Below are positions 11,339 through 18,503 of a stretch of DNA of 31,993 nt, piece by piece. A program made the position numbers and the translations under genes. Within the stretch, counting starts at the first letter, position 1; each line of letters starts with the position of its first letter. The notes below the pieces were generated by a model. It worked only from the letters and a program-made list of their open reading frames with translations, was not told where the DNA came from and did no database searches. This DNA is from a virus. The stretch lies in IMG/VR virus record IMGVR_UViG_3300017751_000108, positions 1 to 31,993 of that record; one strand, written 5' to 3'.

Positions 11339-13514
11339 ATTCCCCTCTACTCATTACGCCGTCTATAGTTCCGAGCCACTTACGCCCGCCAGTTGTTGAG
11401 AACGAGAACTTCTCTATGCGGCGCTCCGCGATAAGTTCCCGAACAATTTGGTCTGCTGTATATTGGCTTATTCCAGCTAAAGAAGCTGGTGCCTCACTAT
11501 CTGTCAATCTTTCTAAAATACTATCTGCACCACCACGCTGGCAAAGAGCCCGACCATTACGCTCACATTCGGAAACCCAGTTTGCCATAGAATCTTTGCG
11601 TATCTGAGCCTGATTACTTTGCCCAAGGCTTAGAACTTGTTCGGTTCTGTCCTCTAGCAACCCAGTAAGCGTGTTACGAATGAAGTGCCGTATGTCACGA
11701 CTAGCAGGGCCGTTAGACTTAACCACGGCGCCGTCAAAGCAACGGTTGCGCTGGTAATCAATGCCTAAGTCATTACAACGACCCTTAGATGTTTTCTCTT
11801 CGACTTGCCACACAGCAAACGCTGAACGAACCCCATCGACCAGAGCAGATGTACCCCGAATCATATTACGCGCTTCTTCAGGCTTGGTTACAACCTTGTC
11901 GTCTTTTATCTTAGTCATATGGTGACAAACAAGAACTGCTGCACCAGTCTCAGTTGCAACCCGAGCCAGAAGGCCCGTAAGAGCCGCACCAGCCGCTGGG
12001 TCAGCATTTACATCTGCGTGTACGAATGATGCTAGTGGGTCAAACACAATGAGCTTCAGGTTGTCCATCTGAATCATTTGCTCGTAGATTTTTTTGAACT
12101 CGTCCGTTTCACTATATTCGCCCATTGATTCTCTGAGAATAGGGAAGACACCTCCCACGTTTGGTAACGGAACAACATGTAATTTGTTCGGGTACGAAAA
12201 CCTAAGTCCTTCCTCGTCCAGTCGTTCAATTCTTCTGTGCATTTCCGATTCATCATCTTCCGCAGTAAATAGAACAACATCACCAAACTCTCCTACAATA
12301 CCACCGAATGAATTTTGCATGGGACTACCAGACGCAACCTTCATAGCCAAGTCCAATGTCATCATGCCCTTGCCTGAATCACCTGCGGCAGCAAAGATGA
12401 TAGGAACCCCCAGAGGGAACGTACCATCAACCAAGAACTGCTGTTCAGGAGCAGAGCCGCTAAACCTAGATATAAGAAGGCTATCATTAAGAAGGTTAAT
12501 ACTACGATGCACAACACCTGCACCATCTTTAATGAATTGCTTCACATTGAAGCCTTCATCAATGGCGTCAGCCGCATCCCACTTGGACGGCTTGTCATGA
12601 GGTGGCTGTAGTATTGTTACTGAGTTCGCATCTGAGCCCATAGCAACTTCACGAACAATTTCTGCTAGGCGCTTGCCAGCATCGTCATTGTCAGGCCATA
12701 CGACTAAATCTTTGCCGCGCAAGGGAGTGAAGTCAAACTTCTCAGCGTTCTTGCGTGTAAGAGAACCAGCCCCGCCAAGCGTACAAGTAGCCGCCATTCC
12801 CTTGTCAACAAGAGCTTGAGCGCACTTCTCGCCCTCTACCCATATAACCTGCTGTTCGGATAAAATGTTCGGGATATTATATAGAGGCCTGATTTCAGGC
12901 GCTTTAGGATATGGCGAGCCGGGAACCCACGGACGGAACTCTTTCTTGCCGTCAATATCGTAGCGGCGCACGGTCACAAGAACCTCGCCGTCTCTGCTGA
13001 TATAATCCCATTGCCCGTTATGTGGCGTGTTCGCATCAATACGAACCCTTTCCACTGAGGGAGTAGCCTTTGGTGTACTGGTGCCCTCTTTTGGTACACC
13101 GTTGCCAGCAGGAACCTTGTTCAGGTTCATTCCGCCTTCAGTACGCCATTCAGGTGCTGGTGGACGTATCGAATTGCTTTCCGATAAATAAGACCCGAAC
13201 AACTCTTTTATGTCCGGCAGCCTCATGCCCCTAGCCTCCATCAATATCTTTACGATGCCGCCGATACCAACGCCACCGTTAAAGTCTTGACCACGCATAA
13301 AGTGAGGACTGTTGTGATTGATGTCAATCTTCATGCTTTCGCCAGCTTCGCCAGCGAGTGAGCCGATAAAGAAGTCATTGCCTCTGATAACGCCATTAGG
13401 GAACGTATCCGATAGAACATTCACCTGAACGGAGCGAGGAACCTCTTTGCTTATTCTTTCTACTAAATCATGGGCATCACCAGATTTAGTGTTGTCAAAT
13501 CGTATAACACTCAT
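11307..13514 (-). CDS. Primase-helicase (TOPRIM plus RepA-like AAA ATPase)
   Basis: 735 aa. Residues about 40-110 resemble the primase N-terminal module (NDFFIGSLAGEAGESMKIDI ... DFNGGVGIGGIVKIL) but have none of the zinc-binding cysteines. TOPRIM: VIWVEGEKCAQALV (E227, E229) and VVWPDNDDAG (D275-D278), the metal-binding acids. The helicase half has a Walker A-like AAAGDSGKGMM (about 375-385, with Gly where Ser/Thr is usual), VVLFTAEDDE, Walker B LIVFDPLASF, and VLVCHHMTK, as in RepA-like AAA_25 hexameric helicases. It should prime and unwind DNA at the phage fork. AGGA lies about 9 nt before the start. Terminator-like hairpin at 13568 just upstream may reduce read-through from the nuclease genes. 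Confidence 0.9.
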   Translation of the reverse strand: MSVIRFDNTKSGDAHDLVERISKEVPRSVQVNVLSDTFPNGVIRGNDFFIGSLAGEAGESMKIDINHNSPHFMRGQDFNGGVGIGGIVKILMEARGMRLPDIKELFGSYLSESNSIRPPAPEWRTEGGMNLNKVPAGNGVPKEGTSTPKATPSVERVRIDANTPHNGQWDYISRDGEVLVTVRRYDIDGKKEFRPWVPGSPYPKAPEIRPLYNIPNILSEQQVIWVEGEKCAQALVDKGMAATCTLGGAGSLTRKNAEKFDFTPLRGKDLVVWPDNDDAGKRLAEIVREVAMGSDANSVTILQPPHDKPSKWDAADAIDEGFNVKQFIKDGAGVVHRSINLLNDSLLISRFSGSAPEQQFLVDGTFPLGVPIIFAAAGDSGKGMMTLDLAMKVASGSPMQNSFGGIVGEFGDVVLFTAEDDESEMHRRIERLDEEGLRFSYPNKLHVVPLPNVGGVFPILRESMGEYSETDEFKKIYEQMIQMDNLKLIVFDPLASFVHADVNADPAAGAALTGLLARVATETGAAVLVCHHMTKIKDDKVVTKPEEARNMIRGTSALVDGVRSAFAVWQVEEKTSKGRCNDLGIDYQRNRCFDGAVVKSNGPASRDIRHFIRNTLTGLLEDRTEQVLSLGQSNQAQIRKDSMANWVSECERNGRALCQRGGADSILERLTDSEAPASLAGISQYTADQIVRELIAERRIEKFSFSTTGGRKWLGTIDGVMSRGEYEARTARDNI

Positions 13515-13567
13515 TATATTGTATCCTGAAGCTTGTTGTTCTTTTCCTACACGTTTCGTTTCACACT

Positions 13568-13593
13568 AAAGGGTCAGCTTCGGCTGGCCCTTT
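13568..13593. terminator. Hairpin terminator, both directions possible
   Basis: AAAGGGTCAGC, loop TTCG, GCTGGCCCTTT (8-bp G+C stem with one G-T, flanked by A-T pairs). It abuts the stop codon of the nuclease gene (13595). The T run is longer on the plus strand (TTTTT) than on the minus strand (TTT), so leftward termination may be partial. Confidence 0.65.
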
Positions 13594-13594
13594 T

Positions 13595-14383
13595 TCATTT
13601 CCAACAAGTCTGGCGAAAGTCGCAAAACTTGCAGGTAAAGTAATCCGAGTTAGACGCAACCCGAGGAAGCATCTCACTTGCTTTTGTGGCTTGTAGTATC
13701 TCTACGCCTCTGTCACTTGTCCGCTGTGCAAGCCCTTTATCAAACGGAACAAGTTCGTAGTAGATTTCACTTGTATCCTTATTCATGACCGTAAACAAGG
13801 CTGGATTTTCTGTCAGGTCCATGTACGCCTGATACAAAGCTATTTGTGCGGCATATACAGGGTTAGCTTCCGCAACACCTTTCCGAACAAATTCACTAAA
13901 CTTTTTGGTGTTCGCTGATTTGTTTTCCCAAAGGAATGGGTAGCCCATAGGAACTGGTCCCGAACAAATTACGCCGTCTATATGTCCCTTTATCTGCTCG
14001 TCCGCAACAGAGAAGCCAAACTGCTCACCATTCGAGTCGTGTGTCTTTAGCTCAAAGCCAGCATCAAGAAGGTACTTCGCAACCATGTCTTCAATCTGGT
14101 GCCCGAAGTCAAAGATACGCAACGTCCTAGCAGGGAACTGCTTAGATTCATCTACAGGTGTTTGCATATAACGGTACTGAACCATTCTAGCGCACGAGCT
14201 GCCGAGAGATGAGCCGCCTAGATATTTACGGCTTGGCTGTGCATCATTCTTCTCACATATGGCCTTATCAACATTAAAGCTAATTAGCTCTATTGCATCA
14301 GAATGGTATTTCGTCGTCCGGGAATTCGTCAGGACTGGAGACAACCTTTTCGAGTTCAAAAAGTCCTTGTTCTGTATAGTCAT
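13595..14383 (-). CDS. Cas4/RecB-like PD-(D/E)XK exonuclease with iron-sulfur-type cysteines
   Basis: Up to 262 aa. The nuclease core is GHIDGVI (Asp of motif II), PFLWENKSAN (E-x-K) and YAAQIALYQAYM (Q motif). One Cys sits before the core (LGSSCARMVQYRYM) and three after (FTCKFCDFRQTCW), the four-cysteine pattern of Cas4 and AddB type nucleases that hold a 4Fe-4S cluster. Likely role: 5'-3' end resection for recombination with the Sak4/SSB pair. The start is unclear: ATG 14383 has GAGGG 9 nt upstream, but the first 30 codons overlap the 79-aa gene in another frame and look unlike the rest, and no ATG, GTG or TTG exists between that gene's stop (14298) and the first Cys. A rare start near 14293 is possible. 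Confidence 0.85.
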   Translation of the reverse strand: MTIQNKDFLNSKRLSPVLTNSRTTKYHSDAIELISFNVDKAICEKNDAQPSRKYLGGSSLGSSCARMVQYRYMQTPVDESKQFPARTLRIFDFGHQIEDMVAKYLLDAGFELKTHDSNGEQFGFSVADEQIKGHIDGVICSGPVPMGYPFLWENKSANTKKFSEFVRKGVAEANPVYAAQIALYQAYMDLTENPALFTVMNKDTSEIYYELVPFDKGLAQRTSDRGVEILQATKASEMLPRVASNSDYFTCKFCDFRQTCWK

Positions 14384-14537
14384 CTGATAAATCCCTCACC
14401 TTTTGTATTACTGAAACAAGGCCCAACACCTCATCCTTTGAAAGGTCAGATAACTTCTTATCCCACCCTATTACTCCGAAACATTTAGCCACTTCTTTTA
14501 GTGTACTGTCATCTCGTCTGGAAATATTATGTTGCAT
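14298..14537 (-). CDS. 79-aa protein with SSB-like acidic C-terminal tip
   Basis: Starts MQHNISRRDDSTLKEVAKCF; GGAGG lies 13 nt upstream, rather far. The body is helical (KDEVLGLVSVIQKVRDLSDD) with no OB fold. The C-terminus is SSPDEFPDDEIPF, very like the acidic DDDIPF tip by which bacterial SSB recruits repair and replication proteins. It overlaps the upstream gene by 40 nt and the nuclease frame by 86 nt. A protein-binding mimic of the SSB tail, or an SSB-partner adaptor, would fit its place in a recombination operon. That is inference. Confidence 0.6.
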   Translation of the reverse strand: MQHNISRRDDSTLKEVAKCFGVIGWDKKLSDLSKDEVLGLVSVIQKVRDLSDDYTEQGLFELEKVVSSPDEFPDDEIPF

Positions 14538-14785
14538 AATCTTTTATCATCCTCCTTCTGTGGGTTAGCAAATGAGATATGGAAAAGCTCATCGTCTCCA
14601 ACGACCATGTTAGCCACCCCTGTGCTAAAGTCTTCCATGTATTCTTGCGTAATGTCTTCAACAAAATAGCCCATACTATCCATAATGTCGTCTTCATCTG
14701 CCGTTTCTGGAACGCTCAGAAATCCCTTAATCTCTTTCATTGGCTTGTCTGGAAAAAACAAGATAACATTTATTTCTATTCTCAT
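14498..14785 (-). CDS. Hypothetical acidic protein, 95 aa
   Basis: Starts MRIEINVILFFPDKPMKEIK directly on the upstream stop (TAAATG) with GGAGG 5 nt before the ATG. A beta-strand start is followed by an acidic helix (ADEDDIMDSMGYFVEDITQE). It is acidic overall. No family is recognised. Coupled in the replication operon. Confidence 0.7.
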   Translation of the reverse strand: MRIEINVILFFPDKPMKEIKGFLSVPETADEDDIMDSMGYFVEDITQEYMEDFSTGVANMVVGDDELFHISFANPQKEDDKRLCNIIFPDEMTVH

Positions 14786-14962
14786 TTATTCCTCCAAGGA
14801 ACTAGCTTCACTGGACGGTAAAATCTTTTTATCTACATGCTTACCAGTTATGTTTTCAGTGACGTTAGCATCTTGAAATCCATCATCTGGAAGGGATGCG
14901 GTAAACTCCTGCATCTTCCTTATCTGTTCAATTCTTTTTCTTTCGCGTTCTCTTTGAGACAT
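14786..14962 (-). CDS. Small charged protein, 58 aa
   Basis: Shorter than usual length cut-offs. It begins MSQRERERKRIEQIRKMQEF, a basic amphipathic helix, followed by a loose acidic tail ending SSEASSLEE. The ATG overlaps the previous stop (TAATG) and its own stop is immediately before the next ATG, with GGAGG in its last codons serving that gene. Gapless coupling on both sides supports it. The basic helix may bind nucleic acid or a partner protein. Confidence 0.65.
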   Translation of the reverse strand: MSQRERERKRIEQIRKMQEFTASLPDDGFQDANVTENITGKHVDKKILPSSEASSLEE

Positions 14963-15321
14963 TACAAAGCAACCTGTATTAAGTCTGTTAAGTTTATCAA
15001 GAACCCTTTAGAAGAGTTATTGTCTCCGCCTTTGAATACATGGCTGTTCTCATATGCTTTATTGCAAAGGGAGGTCAGCCTGTCCTTTGATACTATCAGG
15101 ATTGGGCCAGTTGTAAAAACAAAAGCCCAAAAATCTGCATTTGTTGTTGTGATGCCAGAAGGTTTGTTGCGGCACTCATACTCAATGAACACTCGTCCAG
15201 AGCGGTGCGCTATCTTATCGTGCTTTACTTCAATCTTTTTGTTCTGGAGCAAGTCGCCAAGAAATTGTTCGGCTACTTGGCCCACCAGAAGGTCATGCCC
15301 GAAGTCATTATTATAAAGCAT
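14962..15321 (-). CDS. PD-(D/E)XK-like small nuclease, putative
   Basis: 119 aa. GQVAEQFLGDLLQNKKIEVK then HD, VFIEYECRNKPSGITTTNAD and FWAF give the order seen in small phage proteins of the PD-(D/E)XK fold: helix with an acid, E-x-K strand (IEVKHD), a second strand FIEYE, and the KPSGI..T.AD.W loop. The residues are consistent with nuclease activity but not proof. It lies 2 nt after the methyltransferase stop, so a methyltransferase-linked restriction or a resolvase function are both possible. Confidence 0.6.
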   Translation of the reverse strand: MLYNNDFGHDLLVGQVAEQFLGDLLQNKKIEVKHDKIAHRSGRVFIEYECRNKPSGITTTNADFWAFVFTTGPILIVSKDRLTSLCNKAYENSHVFKGGDNNSSKGFLINLTDLIQVAL

Positions 15322-15323
15322 AT

Positions 15324-16061
15324 CTAAATCATTTCTTTTATGGTGAGGCCAATATTCATGGCAATTTGTGGAACGATTGCATTTCCTAATCCGGTGTTTC
15401 TGTCCACCCGATTGGGTATCCCATCAGCCACTCCATAAGGGCGGGATTCGATTTTCCGCCATTGCCCTGTGTCAAATTCCTGCGCTCCTCTTCGGTCAGA
15501 TGGCCTAGTTCTTTTAGCTTCGCCATCTTGTTGAAGTTTCCCGTCCCCCCGCAAAGTGCAGCGCCTGTCGTTGGCGTGGGCCACGATATAAATCCTGGCT
15601 CTTTCATGAATTGCGCCGACACTGTAAGCCGGTAGTAACATTGGGATTGCGGTGTAGTTTTCGGAGTGAAGGTCATTGATGACGGCATCAAGCCCGTTTG
15701 TGATATGTCCGCGAACATTCTCAAAAACGCACCAGTCAGGTCTTTTTGCGGAGATAATTTTTTTGATGTAGGGCCAGATATGTCGCTCGTCTTCTGTGCC
15801 TTTGCGGTTCTTAGATGCAAGGCTGAATGGCTGACAAGGGTATCCTGCGGAGAGGATTTGGCAATCGGGAACATTTCTTTCTGGGTCATCAGCTAAAGCC
15901 TTTACGTCCTCTGTTATGGGTACGTCAGGCCAATGCCTGGACAGAACCTTGCGTGACCAAGGCTCAATGTCACAGAACATGACAGGCTTTGACAGCCCAA
16001 TTGTTTGGAATGCTAAAGCGAAGCCGCCGACGCCACTACATAAATCAACATGTTTTAACAT
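15324..16061 (-). CDS. DNA cytosine-C5 methyltransferase
   Basis: 245 aa. Motif I DLCSGVGGF (6-14), motif IV GYPCQPFS with the catalytic Cys at 76, motif VI FENVRG, motif VIII ERARIYIV, and the C-terminal GLGNAIVPQIA (motif X) are all present in order, so the enzyme should be active. It transfers a methyl group from SAM to cytosine in double-stranded DNA. The target-recognition region between motifs VIII and IX is short (about 60 aa), typical of small phage enzymes with a short target. The likely role is protection of phage DNA from host restriction. A leader of about 100 nt with two hairpins (16085-16149) precedes it. GAGGG lies 4 nt from the ATG. Confidence 0.95.
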   Translation of the reverse strand: MLKHVDLCSGVGGFALAFQTIGLSKPVMFCDIEPWSRKVLSRHWPDVPITEDVKALADDPERNVPDCQILSAGYPCQPFSLASKNRKGTEDERHIWPYIKKIISAKRPDWCVFENVRGHITNGLDAVINDLHSENYTAIPMLLPAYSVGAIHERARIYIVAHANDRRCTLRGDGKLQQDGEAKRTRPSDRRGAQEFDTGQWRKIESRPYGVADGIPNRVDRNTGLGNAIVPQIAMNIGLTIKEMI

Positions 16062-16084
16062 CTGCCCTCGCTCCTAAATAGGGT

Positions 16085-16149
16085 GGGTGGCTTTACGGCA
16101 CTGGCGCCACCCAAACCAGCTAACGACCTTAACTCAGGTTTGCCGTTAG
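16085..16149 (-). promoter_or_regulatory. Two hairpins in the leader between SSB-like and methyltransferase genes
   Basis: Minus strand CTAACG/CGTTAG (16149-16144 with 16125-16120) and then GGGTGGC/GCCACCC (16112-16106 with 16091-16085). Neither is followed by a T run, so they may control translation, processing or mRNA stability of the methyltransferase message rather than end transcription. Confidence 0.4.
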
Positions 16150-16162
16150 TTCGCCTTTATTG

Positions 16163-16765
16163 TTATGCCTGTGCCCAAGCCGGAGCTACACCAGATGCAG
16201 GTGCAGTAGCTGGAGCCGCAGGTGCTAGTGACGCTGGGGCCATAGCAGGAGCATTGCCAGAAACGTAGTCGCTATTATCTGGCGTTAGAACAACAGTCAT
16301 TTTGTTCTTAGCTGGGTAGCCATTATTCTCTGGCTCGACACCTACCAAGAAAGAAAACTCACAACCCTGCATATCTTGAATGCCTGAGATGTTTCGCTTC
16401 TGTTGCGCCTCTGGAGACATGTCGTTTGCCTTCAGATTATGAATGCTATCAATCATGCGTCGAATTGTTTGCAAGCCGATGTTGCGAGCTACAGGTTGCC
16501 CGTTTTCATCCATCTTGTCGCCGTGAACAAAGAGCCTACTCCACACGCGGCGCTTGTCAAAAGACCCGCCGATAATGGTGAACTCCATGTCAGCCCAAAT
16601 TGCGCTTGTGGTAGCTGAGTTCTTAAACAGCTTGCCATGCCCGAAGTCAGACTTCTCTGTATCACCACCCGTAAAGTTGATGATAGCACGAACAGCAGTT
16701 TTGTCTGGAATGAGTTCCATAGTCTGGTTCTCAGTTCCTGTTGATACTTCATTTAGATTAAGCAT
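16163..16765 (-). CDS. Probable single-stranded DNA-binding protein (Sak4 partner)
   Basis: Start at 16765 (MLNLNEVSTGTENQTMELIP) with AAGGA about 10 nt upstream, overlapping the Sak4 gene stop by 8 nt. The 200 residues have a strand-rich core (AVRAIINFTG, SAIWADMEFTIIGGSFDKRR and VWSRLF, EFSFLVGVEPENNGYPAKNK) that fits an OB-like fold, and a disordered Ala/Pro tail of about 35 residues ending AWAQA, not the usual DDIPF tip. Phage SSB-like proteins of this type sit next to Sak4 ATPases. The acidic tip is instead found on the small protein at 14298. Confidence 0.7.
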   Translation of the reverse strand: MLNLNEVSTGTENQTMELIPDKTAVRAIINFTGGDTEKSDFGHGKLFKNSATTSAIWADMEFTIIGGSFDKRRVWSRLFVHGDKMDENGQPVARNIGLQTIRRMIDSIHNLKANDMSPEAQQKRNISGIQDMQGCEFSFLVGVEPENNGYPAKNKMTVVLTPDNSDYVSGNAPAMAPASLAPAAPATAPASGVAPAWAQA

Positions 16766-17624
16766 TTTCGGTATTTCCTTCCACCGCTTCACTAGGATTA
16801 ACAAATTCGAGTGTACGTTCAGACTGCATCTTTCCGCCACTCATCTTCTCTAGAAGCCTACCAAGATGTGGCTCTTCTAGAGTATCAAGTCTGCCTGACC
16901 TGTCCTTGGCAGGGTATCCCCACTGGTTCAGTGTCTGACAAACAAACGCACGATATGGGTTTCCATCTTCACTTGGCATAAGCGCCATAGTGATTACTTC
17001 GTCCACAATTCCAGGAAGTTCACGACCTGTCTTTGAGCCCTCAATTTGTAACTCATAAGTCTCGCGTCCATAGTCATCAACCTTCTGGTCAAGGATGCCA
17101 ACGAAGATTACGTTTTTATCCCTGATGTGCTGGAGATGGGACAACCATGCCATCATCTCCCTGCCCTGCAAACCATATGCTGAACGTGTGTCCAGCTTAC
17201 CAGTCCGCTCAGATTTACATTCGGGCTGGTTTTGGCAATGCTGAAAACAGAGCCTACCAGCAACCGTGATAGAGTCAACAAAGATTGTATCGTACTTAGA
17301 TAGAATAGCTGTTGGGTCTCCATAAGTCTGACACACATAATCATAGTGTGCCTGACTGTATGTAGCGTCTTCGCCCAAAGATGGGTTTGGCCCACCTAAG
17401 AATACGGCAAAATCGCGGCACTCTTGCCATGTGCGAGGACGGATAACATCAATGGCAACGCCTTCAATCGCCGCGTCACCCGCTTCCAAGTCCATGAACA
17501 AAGTCTTTGATGGGTCGAGTGTGCGAGCAAGAGATGTCTTGCCCACACCAGACTGACCACAGATAACAATCTTGTGGCCCTTCTTTTCTTGGAGCCGTTG
17601 CTCCGCTGTAATAATATTAAGCAT
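16758..17624 (-). CDS. Sak4-like RecA-fold recombination ATPase
   Basis: 288 aa from MLNIITAEQRLQEKKGHKIV; the start has AAGGA 7 nt upstream and overlaps the previous stop by 8 nt. Walker A is GQSGVGKTS (23-31). Walker B is YDTIFVDSIT, and a large insert holds several Cys (CFQHCQNQPEC). AAA_24/Sak4 proteins are short RecA-like single-strand annealing or strand-exchange ATPases used by phages. It lacks RecA's N- and C-terminal DNA-binding domains. With the SSB-like gene and the Cas4-like nuclease it forms a recombination module. Confidence 0.85.
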   Translation of the reverse strand: MLNIITAEQRLQEKKGHKIVICGQSGVGKTSLARTLDPSKTLFMDLEAGDAAIEGVAIDVIRPRTWQECRDFAVFLGGPNPSLGEDATYSQAHYDYVCQTYGDPTAILSKYDTIFVDSITVAGRLCFQHCQNQPECKSERTGKLDTRSAYGLQGREMMAWLSHLQHIRDKNVIFVGILDQKVDDYGRETYELQIEGSKTGRELPGIVDEVITMALMPSEDGNPYRAFVCQTLNQWGYPAKDRSGRLDTLEEPHLGRLLEKMSGGKMQSERTLEFVNPSEAVEGNTENA

Positions 17625-18054
17625 TATCCATTCCTTCAATGTCAACACTAACGCCCTGCAAGTATACAGTACGAGCCTCACTTAAAGCCGCTTTGACTTC
17701 TGGTGGCGCGTTATTGTACTTGGCTTCTGGGATTGTGTATTTGATTTGAGCGTAATGCCGAGCGGTATCTTCATCCATACTATTAAGGACTTTAAGAAGC
17801 ATACCTTCTTCCCATTCAACACGCCTACGGACATTAACCTTTAGCTTGTGCGCTCCATCCTCGATGGTGACACTACCAAAGTCTTTGCCCTGCTGCCGCA
17901 ATGTATCTTGAGCCCTCTCAAGATAGCGACCCTCAAGCTCACTTTTAATGAGTTTGACCTTTTCCTGCGCCTCTACAATAATCCTGTCTAGCTCATTTTT
18001 GTAAATAGCTAGTTCAGGTAGAGAAGCAGATGATACAGAAGATGAATCTGTCAT
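17617..18054 (-). CDS. Conserved hypothetical protein upstream of Sak4, 145 aa
   Basis: Starts MTDSSSVSSASLPELAIYKN with TAGGAG 6 nt upstream. Residues about 13-55 form a coiled coil (LDRIIVEAQEKVKLIKSELE). A second part has VTIEDGAHKLKVNVRRRVEW, then NNAPPEVKAALSEARTVYLQ. Proteins of this build are common companions of Sak4 in phage operons, but I cannot name the family. First gene of the transcript from the promoter at 18088. It ends in GAAGGAATGGATAATGCTTAA, overlapping the next start by 8 nt. Confidence 0.7.
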   Translation of the reverse strand: MTDSSSVSSASLPELAIYKNELDRIIVEAQEKVKLIKSELEGRYLERAQDTLRQQGKDFGSVTIEDGAHKLKVNVRRRVEWEEGMLLKVLNSMDEDTARHYAQIKYTIPEAKYNNAPPEVKAALSEARTVYLQGVSVDIEGMDNA

Positions 18055-18087
18055 CGGATACTCCTAAGTTAAGTTGTCGTTAAACCA

Positions 18088-18116
18088 AACATAGGAAGTC
18101 TTTTGCATAGTGTCAA
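18088..18116 (-). promoter_or_regulatory. Sigma70-like promoter P3 for the recombination operon
   Basis: Minus strand TTGACA (18116-18111), 17-nt spacer CTATGCAAAAGACTTCC, TATGTT (18093-18088). It lies between the stop of the DUF1064 gene and the 145-aa gene and shares spacer bases with P1 and P2. Confidence 0.75.
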
Positions 18117-18119
18117 CAA

Positions 18120-18476
18120 TTATTTTTTACTTATTCTGATGTCGATGCCGTTTGCCGCTAACATAAGTTTCTTTTTTAGCTTGAACTCTGGGGTTTCTAC
18201 GCCCTTGGCATCCTCAACAATATATTGCCTTTCACCGTTCTCATCTGTCTCGTAATAAGTATAGTCAGCAACATAGGCACAAATCTTTTGGTCATTAACA
18301 AGTATGTTAAATCTAATCTGCCTGTCTAATTCCTCAATCTCTCCACGCTCGAACTTTAGGTAAAGCTGACCATATCTTTCTGCTTCCCACTTGCTGTCAA
18401 ACTTCATGCCCATAAACTCTGTCTTTTTAGCGCCGAACTTGTTGCGCTTCCCATAGAAACCTTTATTATATGTCAT
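18120..18476 (-). CDS. DUF1064 PD-(D/E)XK nuclease, resolvase-like
   Basis: 118 aa. KFGAKKTEFMGMKFDSKWEA then ERYGQL, a beta region with VADYTYYETDENGERQYIVE and DAKG (D then E-D-x-K), and ETPEFKLKKKLMLA are the DUF1064 pattern, a small PD-(D/E)XK family in phages thought to act on branched DNA. GGG(C)AC lies before the ATG. It is a single gene between a divergent RHH gene and the P3 promoter. Confidence 0.88.
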   Translation of the reverse strand: MTYNKGFYGKRNKFGAKKTEFMGMKFDSKWEAERYGQLYLKFERGEIEELDRQIRFNILVNDQKICAYVADYTYYETDENGERQYIVEDAKGVETPEFKLKKKLMLAANGIDIRISKK

Positions 18477-18503
18477 AATGTGCCCTTACTTTTGGAGGTT
18501 AAA

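Noticed and set aside
12074-12600. Frames on both strands within the primase-helicase
   Set aside because: They are antisense or out of frame to the conserved ATPase region and lack starts with ribosome sites.
15386-15889. Second frame of 167 codons on the minus strand within the methyltransferase
   Set aside because: A shadow of the methyltransferase gene, whose motifs are all intact in the other frame.
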